64,000 nucleotides of DNA from an uncultured Kineothrix sp. (GTDB taxonomy: Bacteria > Bacillota > Clostridia > Lachnospirales > Lachnospiraceae): positions 22,531 through 86,530 of the forward strand of contig CAJUMD010000002.1 in NCBI GenBank assembly GCA_910587275.1, written 5' to 3'. The position numbers and the translations under genes are program-made. Under the pieces are notes generated by a model, which saw nothing but the letters and a program-made list of their open reading frames with translations, was not told the DNA's origin and did not search any database. Positions 59,796-64,000 of this stretch are shown one piece after another; within the stretch, counting starts at the first letter, position 1, and each line of letters begins with the position of its first letter.

Positions 59796-60488
59796 ATGGC
59801 GGCGGTACTGGTATGTGATGATGATAAGGAAATCGTGGATGCGATTGAAATTTATTTGATGCAGGACGGATATAAGGTTTATAAGGCATATGACGGGGAA
59901 CAGGCGATTCGTGTGTTAAAGGAGGAGGACATCCATCTCCTGATTATGGATATCATGATGCCGAAGTTAGACGGTATCCATGCCACGTTAAAAATACGGG
60001 AGTACAGCAGTATTCCGATTATTATTCTGTCCGCAAAATCGGAGGATACGGACAAAATCCTGGGATTGAACATCGGGGCAGACGATTACGTGACAAAACC
60101 GTTTAATCCCCTGGAACTGATGGCGAGGGTGCGGTCGAACCTGCGCCGTTACACGACGCTTGGGAACCTGAACGTGGATAACAACGCCCTGTTCCGGGCA
60201 GGCGGTCTGTGCATAAACGATGAGACGAAAGAAGTGACGGTGGACGGGGAAACCGTAAAGCTGACACCCATCGAATATAATATCCTTCTTTTGCTGGTCA
60301 AGAACCAGGGGAGGGTTTTTTCCATTGACCAGATTTATGAAAGCATATGGAATGAGGAAGCCATCGGCGCGGATAATACGGTTGCCGTCCATATCAGGCA
60401 TATCCGCGAAAAAATCGAAATTGACCCGAAGGAACCCCGTTACCTTAAGGTGGTTTGGGGCGTGGGCTATAAAGTGGAGAAACAATAG
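59796..60488 (+). CDS. OmpR/PhoB-family response regulator
   Basis: 230 residues. Receiver: VLVCDDDKEIVDAIEIYL (acidic pocket), LLIMDIMMPKLDG (phospho-Asp), IILSAKSEDTDKILGLNIGADDYVTKPFNP (Thr/Ser and Lys switch). DNA-binding winged helix: LCINDETKEVTVDGETVKLTPIEYNILLLLVKNQGRVFSIDQIYESIWNEEAIGADNTVAVHIRHIREKIEIDPKEPRYLKVVWGVGYKVE. It belongs to the VanR-like subgroup. The upstream gap (59720-59795) has AT-rich TTAAGGAAATCTTAAC palindromes that may be promoter or operator. Cognate histidine kinase is encoded 18 bases later. Confidence 0.96.
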   Translation: MAAVLVCDDDKEIVDAIEIYLMQDGYKVYKAYDGEQAIRVLKEEDIHLLIMDIMMPKLDGIHATLKIREYSSIPIIILSAKSEDTDKILGLNIGADDYVTKPFNPLELMARVRSNLRRYTTLGNLNVDNNALFRAGGLCINDETKEVTVDGETVKLTPIEYNILLLLVKNQGRVFSIDQIYESIWNEEAIGADNTVAVHIRHIREKIEIDPKEPRYLKVVWGVGYKVEKQ

Positions 60489-60506
60489 GACAGGGAGGAC
60501 GGACGG

Positions 60507-63017
60507 ATGGACAAAGGAAAAGGGAAACCGCAGGGAAAAGGCGCCTTGCAAACGCTGCATGTCGTGCAGCATGTGCTGGCGGTTGCCGCGGCGGTCATGA
60601 TTCTGGTGGTACTGACCGGATCCAGTGTGATGATGAACGGCGTGGACGGCAATTACAGTTACAGCATGAAGGAGGAAGAAAAAGGAAAAGTTTATGAGGA
60701 TTCCCTTTTGTTCAATTATATTTACGGCAGGGGCATTGCGGATGTGGTGCGCATGGTGGCGGTGCGTTCCCAAATGGAAACCAACGGACGTTTTGACGGC
60801 GAAAAAGAAATCGACGTGGCGTCCTTTAATTACCGCTATTTAGGACTTCCGCAAAAATATGTCACGGCAAAATACCGTCTGGAGGATTTGATAAAGTGGG
60901 GGCAGTACGGGTTCGAGTATGAGGAACGCTGGTTTACCGGCGAACAGGCGGATGAATTTTTAAGCCGTACCAGCAAATACACCAGCATTGATTACAGTTC
61001 CATAAACCTGCAGGGCAGCATCGTGACTCCTTTTAACGCGCAACTGGAGGAATATACGGAGGAGTACAGTATATCCGCCAATGAGCTGGAAAACGGCGAA
61101 TTCCACAGGGACGACACCAGTGCGCGCATCCTGTTAAACCGTTACCGGACCGTGGAGGATAAAAACATCGAGGAATATGTGGGAACCTGGCAGGATTATT
61201 ATGATTTGTGCGAATACGTGGCGTTTACGGCAAAGGAAATCAGCGTAAACTACGAGGAATACCTGCATTATAAGGAGTTTTATGACAAAGGCGCCTCAAA
61301 CCTGCGTTTTTATGTTTTAAAACAAATCGGGAACCGGCAGGAAGTCTATACCAATCTGGAATCCCGTAACCTTTCGGAGAAGGAAATCGGGGAATATTTT
61401 AAGGCTTTGGGAAAGTACCTGTATTTTAACCCGGAAAACATGGTCTATGAAACCAATTCATTGGTGGAGGAAGAAACGATGCGCAGGCTGGTAGACGGTT
61501 TCCAGTATGCCTATCCGGAAAGCATTAAGGTATGGATAGGCGTGGATACGTCCTATCCGGTGAAGGATGTCTATGTACAGGGAATGAACGGATATTCCCG
61601 CTATGTACCGTATTACCGGCAGTTAATCGGTGCGGCGGGAATCTGCCTAGCCCTTTACCTTGCCCTTTATGCGTATCTGACCGTGAAGGAAGGGAATGTG
61701 AAAGACGGGGAAGGCAGGGTGCGCGTGGAGTTAAAGAGCATTGACCATATCCCGACGGAGATTGCCGTGCTTGGAACCATCCTGCTTTTGGGCGGCATTA
61801 TCGTAAGTCTTGTGTACGTGTTCGGCTCCATGTCTTTTTCCTATTATTATGAGCTTTGGTTTAAGGTGGCAGGGGCAGCCGTGGTACTGGTATGCGAGCT
61901 TTTGTTTACCTGTTTTTATTACAGTATGGTGCGGCGCTTAAAAGCGGATAACTTATGGAAAGAAAGCCTGACCTGCAAAATCATTGCCGGCAGTAAGACG
62001 ACGGTTTGGAAAGTGTATGACAACGGGAACGTCATCATCAAAACATGGGTACCCTATCTTGTTTTCCTGCTTGTAAACCTGGTCCTGATTCTGCTTGGCA
62101 GGGCAGGCGCTGCGGTGGCTGTATGTTTGGATTTGGCGTTCGGCGTACTGGTGTACCGCAATACGAAGGACAGGCAGCGCATCGTAAAAGGGATTGAGAA
62201 AATTAAGGAGGGTGATTTTCATTATAAGGTGGATGAGGATAACCTTCACGGCGACAATCTGGTACTGGCGCAGGCGGTGAACAGCATCGGGGAAGGCATC
62301 CGGACAGCGGTGGAAACCAGCATGAAGGACGAGCGGCTGAAAGCGGACCTGATTACGAATGTGTCTCATGACATTAAGACGCCCCTGACTTCCATTATCA
62401 ACTATGTGGACCTGATTAAACGGGAAAACATCGGGGACGAGAAAGTGCGCGGATATGTGGAAGTGCTGGACGCAAAGTCGCAGCGGTTAAAGCAGTTGAC
62501 CGATGATTTGGTGGAAGCCTCCAAGATATCTTCCGGCAACATTGCCCTCCAATGGGAGAAAATTAATCTGGTGGAGCTTGTAAACCAGACCCTTGGGGAG
62601 TTTTCGGAGAAATTTGAGTTAAAGCGGCTGGTTCCGGTGATGAATACCACGGATAACAGTATGTATATCGAAGCGGACAGCCGCAGGATTTGGCGGGTGA
62701 TGGAAAACCTGTTTAACAACATATCCAAGTATGCCCTGGAAGGGACGAGGGTGTATTTGGACGTGAAGGATTTTACGGACGGGGAAGGCGTCCGCTATGT
62801 GGAATTTTCCGTGAAAAACATATCGGCACAGCCCCTTAATATCCGCGCGGAGGAACTGACGGAACGCTTCATACGGGGCGATGTGGCGCGCAGTACGGAA
62901 GGGAGCGGGCTTGGGCTTTCCATTGCGAAGAACCTGACGGAGGTGCAGAAGGGAAAATTTGAAATCCTGCTGGACGGGGATTTGTTTAAGGTGGTTATGA
63001 CGTTTCCGCTGCTGTAA
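60507..63017 (+). CDS. Sensor histidine kinase with multiple membrane helices
   Basis: 836 residues. A first helix (residues 18-40), then a large external domain to about 368, then four helices (about 370-395, 418-445, 452-480, 510-545), a HAMP-like linker, HisKA with phospho-acceptor His in NVSHDIKTPLTSIINYVDLI (near 618) and a HATPase domain with N box VMENLFNNISKYA and GSGLGLSIAKNL (near 799). The usual D-x-G-x-G loop is replaced by FSVKNISAQPLNI, a known variant in Firmicute kinases. GGGAGG ribosome site. No transporter gene adjoins, so its signal is unknown. It lacks a clear downstream terminator; repeat D starts right after its stop. Confidence 0.92.
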   Translation: MDKGKGKPQGKGALQTLHVVQHVLAVAAAVMILVVLTGSSVMMNGVDGNYSYSMKEEEKGKVYEDSLLFNYIYGRGIADVVRMVAVRSQMETNGRFDGEKEIDVASFNYRYLGLPQKYVTAKYRLEDLIKWGQYGFEYEERWFTGEQADEFLSRTSKYTSIDYSSINLQGSIVTPFNAQLEEYTEEYSISANELENGEFHRDDTSARILLNRYRTVEDKNIEEYVGTWQDYYDLCEYVAFTAKEISVNYEEYLHYKEFYDKGASNLRFYVLKQIGNRQEVYTNLESRNLSEKEIGEYFKALGKYLYFNPENMVYETNSLVEEETMRRLVDGFQYAYPESIKVWIGVDTSYPVKDVYVQGMNGYSRYVPYYRQLIGAAGICLALYLALYAYLTVKEGNVKDGEGRVRVELKSIDHIPTEIAVLGTILLLGGIIVSLVYVFGSMSFSYYYELWFKVAGAAVVLVCELLFTCFYYSMVRRLKADNLWKESLTCKIIAGSKTTVWKVYDNGNVIIKTWVPYLVFLLVNLVLILLGRAGAAVAVCLDLAFGVLVYRNTKDRQRIVKGIEKIKEGDFHYKVDEDNLHGDNLVLAQAVNSIGEGIRTAVETSMKDERLKADLITNVSHDIKTPLTSIINYVDLIKRENIGDEKVRGYVEVLDAKSQRLKQLTDDLVEASKISSGNIALQWEKINLVELVNQTLGEFSEKFELKRLVPVMNTTDNSMYIEADSRRIWRVMENLFNNISKYALEGTRVYLDVKDFTDGEGVRYVEFSVKNISAQPLNIRAEELTERFIRGDVARSTEGSGLGLSIAKNLTEVQKGKFEILLDGDLFKVVMTFPLL

Positions 63018-63065
63018 CATAACGGTTTTGCCTGGAATGTTATGTTTGGAGGTGGGGACGGACGC

Positions 63066-63398
63066 AAAAGACAGGAACGGAACCCCCTGCCCGGTTTGTC
63101 CCTGCCTCCCTGTGCTTTCCCTGCCGGTAGCCGTTCAAACCTGATGGCAAAAATGGGCTATTTCTAATCGTGCCCAAATGTCGGTTTATGACCACGGCGG
63201 CGAAACTCCTCACAAGGTATTTCCCGTTCCGTGAAATACCTTGTTCGTCAAACAACGCCGCCTAATGCGGTCATAAACCGACATTTGGGCACAATAAGAA
63301 ATAGCAGCATTTTTTGAAACAGGTTTTGAACAGCTACCGGCAGGGAAAGCACAGGGAGGCAGGGACAAACCGGGCAGGGGGTTCCGTTCCTGTCTTTT
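63066..63398. repeat. About 333-bp near-perfect palindrome (element D1)
   Basis: The outer arms 63066-63130 and 63334-63398 are exact reverse complements over 65 bases. Pairing continues inward with few mismatches (63131-63194 with 63269-63333, including TGCCCAAATGTCGGTTTATG). At the centre are CGGCGGCG/CGCCGCC and ACAAGGTATTTC (63212-63223) with GAAATACCTTGT (63233-63244). Total folded length about 165 bp per arm. Confidence 0.9.
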
Positions 63399-63447
63399 GC
63401 TGGGTATCAAAAAAGAATGTCGCATTACACCATTTTTTACCCGGCAC

Positions 63448-63747
63448 GGGGAGGGAGTTTTTTGCGGGGCGGCGGCAGCGGGATTGTCTGTCCCGGCTTT
63501 TCCGTGCACTTTTTCCGGCTGGGAGTTTCTAAGCAGAATGTCGTGAGTTTTCACGGGTTGCGGGACACCCTCAAGCGGCATCCTTGCCGCATCGGGCTAA
63601 ACCGTGCATCCATGCACAACCGTTCATTTTATGAACGGTGTTCTCTTAGGTGTCTGTATTCTGCTAAGAAACTCCCGTCGGAAACGAAGCACGGAAAATC
63701 CAGGACAGGCAATCCCGCTGTCACTGCCCCGCAAAAAACTCCCTCCC
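63448..63747. repeat. Second long palindrome (element D2)
   Basis: Left arm 63448-63539 and right arm 63658-63747 are imperfect reverse complements (GGGAGGGAGTTTTTTGCGGGG with CCCCGCAAAAAACTCCCTCCC; AAGCAGAAT with ATTCTGCTT-like). The centre has AAGCGGCA/TGCCGCAT (63573-63592), GTGCAT/ATGCAC (63604-63617) and CCGTTCAT/ATGAACGG (63620-63638). Bases 63570-63617 match the centre of element A at 33494-33545 in inverted orientation. Confidence 0.85.
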
Positions 63748-63872
63748 TTGCTTGGTAAAGTAAAAGGGAATTATGATACAGCATTACATTTTCTTCTGCG
63801 TCCTTCCTCACTTACGAGCACAACATTTCAGGCCGAACTGTTACCTGTTATCAACAATAAAAACTTCAATTA

Positions 63873-64000
63873 GGGGGCTGTCGCACTAAGTAATTCTTGC
63901 GCAGCTCCTTTTACTTGCAAAAAAATAACTGCCAGACCTCGAAAATAGTAAACGGTAGATAGTGAGTACCTATACAAAACTGGAGCAAACCTGTATGATA
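63873..64000. mobile_element. Possible insertion-sequence end
   Basis: GGGGGCTGTCGCACTAAG at 63873-63890 resembles the GGGGCTGTCGCA-type terminal repeats of several Firmicute insertion sequences. The following 110 bases are AT-rich and hold no recognisable transposase start before the window ends. The matching right end would lie outside. This is recognition by similarity of a short motif only. Confidence 0.3.

Larger units (their letters stand above)
63030..63845. repeat. Composite dispersed repeat (element D), bounded by inverted end motifs
   Basis: The left end GCCTGGAATGTTATGTT (63030-63046) is roughly the reverse complement of the AACATTTCAGGC motif at 63822-63833; the same motif is at 52628 and 44549. 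Inside are two separate palindromes, 63066-63398 and 63448-63747. This fills the gap after the histidine kinase. Short open frames in it only follow the repeat arms and are not convincing genes. Confidence 0.7.

Noticed and set aside
63314..63873. Short open frames of 70-113 residues within element D
   Set aside because: They follow the palindrome arms, lack ribosome sites, and similar frames occur on both strands because of the inverted repeats.

Overview
This window looks like chromosomal DNA of an anaerobic gut-type Firmicute, most probably a Lachnospiraceae (Clostridia) member. The evidence is the aroK-aroQ/efp and rplS/rbgA/rnhB gene neighbourhoods, a group A [FeFe] hydrogenase, a Pta-AckA acetate branch, a complete uronate isomerase-to-kinase set, a DUF5688-type protein, NrdR, and AGGAGG-type ribosome binding sites throughout. 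Base composition is moderate, except that the capsule genes at about 2.3-8.0 kb are clearly AT-richer than everything around them.

0-9.3 kb: the distal end of a cell-surface polysaccharide (capsule/EPS) locus on the + strand. It holds an initiating sugar-phosphate transferase, a PRPP-type phosphoribosyltransferase overlapping a HAD phosphatase, a sialyltransferase-like glycosyltransferase, a nonulosonic-acid synthase lacking the C-terminal SAF domain, a GT4 glycosyltransferase, a Wzy-like polymerase, a Wzx-like flippase and a CMP-sialate synthetase fused to a KdsC-like phosphatase. Together they suggest a Wzx/Wzy polysaccharide carrying a sialic-acid-like (perhaps KDN-type) sugar and possibly ribofuranose. 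9.3-26.1 kb: housekeeping and signalling genes (a chemoreceptor with almost no external domain, nrdR, yqeG, aroE, a fused aroK-aroQ, efp, a tRNA-Arg framed by a perfect inverted repeat, an SH3 protein, gdhA, a diguanylate cyclase, a LacI regulator, a MATE transporter, a Uma2 protein, a CPBP protease, a thioesterase).

26.2-35.6 kb: a pectin/uronate module. A LacI-family regulator and uxaC are divergent from uxaB-uxaA-kdgK, followed by a sugar isomerase/epimerase-like gene and a cytoplasmic-looking pectinesterase. Two TGTAA-N4-TTACA palindromes, one in the lacI/uxaB divergent region and one in front of the pectinesterase, suggest one regulator for both. 35.7-39.3 kb: a hydrogenase pair (a GltD-like flavoprotein with a NuoF-type Fe-S segment, plus HydA). 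39.4-53 kb: tmcAL, two small genes, pta-ackA, leuB, a GT-C membrane protein, ilvD, ilvB and an L,D-transpeptidase. 52.8-59.7 kb: rplS, two signal peptidases flanking rbgA, rnhB, FliK-like and FlhB-like orphan genes, yraN and pgeF. 59.8-63.0 kb: a response regulator/histidine kinase pair.

Several intergenic gaps (33.4-33.7, 44.5, 52.5 and 63.0-63.85 kb) carry related, long, imperfectly palindromic repeats with shared modules. The largest contains 65-bp perfect arms inside a roughly 333-bp palindrome. They look like a dispersed non-autonomous element or structured-RNA family. The window ends in what may be the terminus of an insertion sequence.
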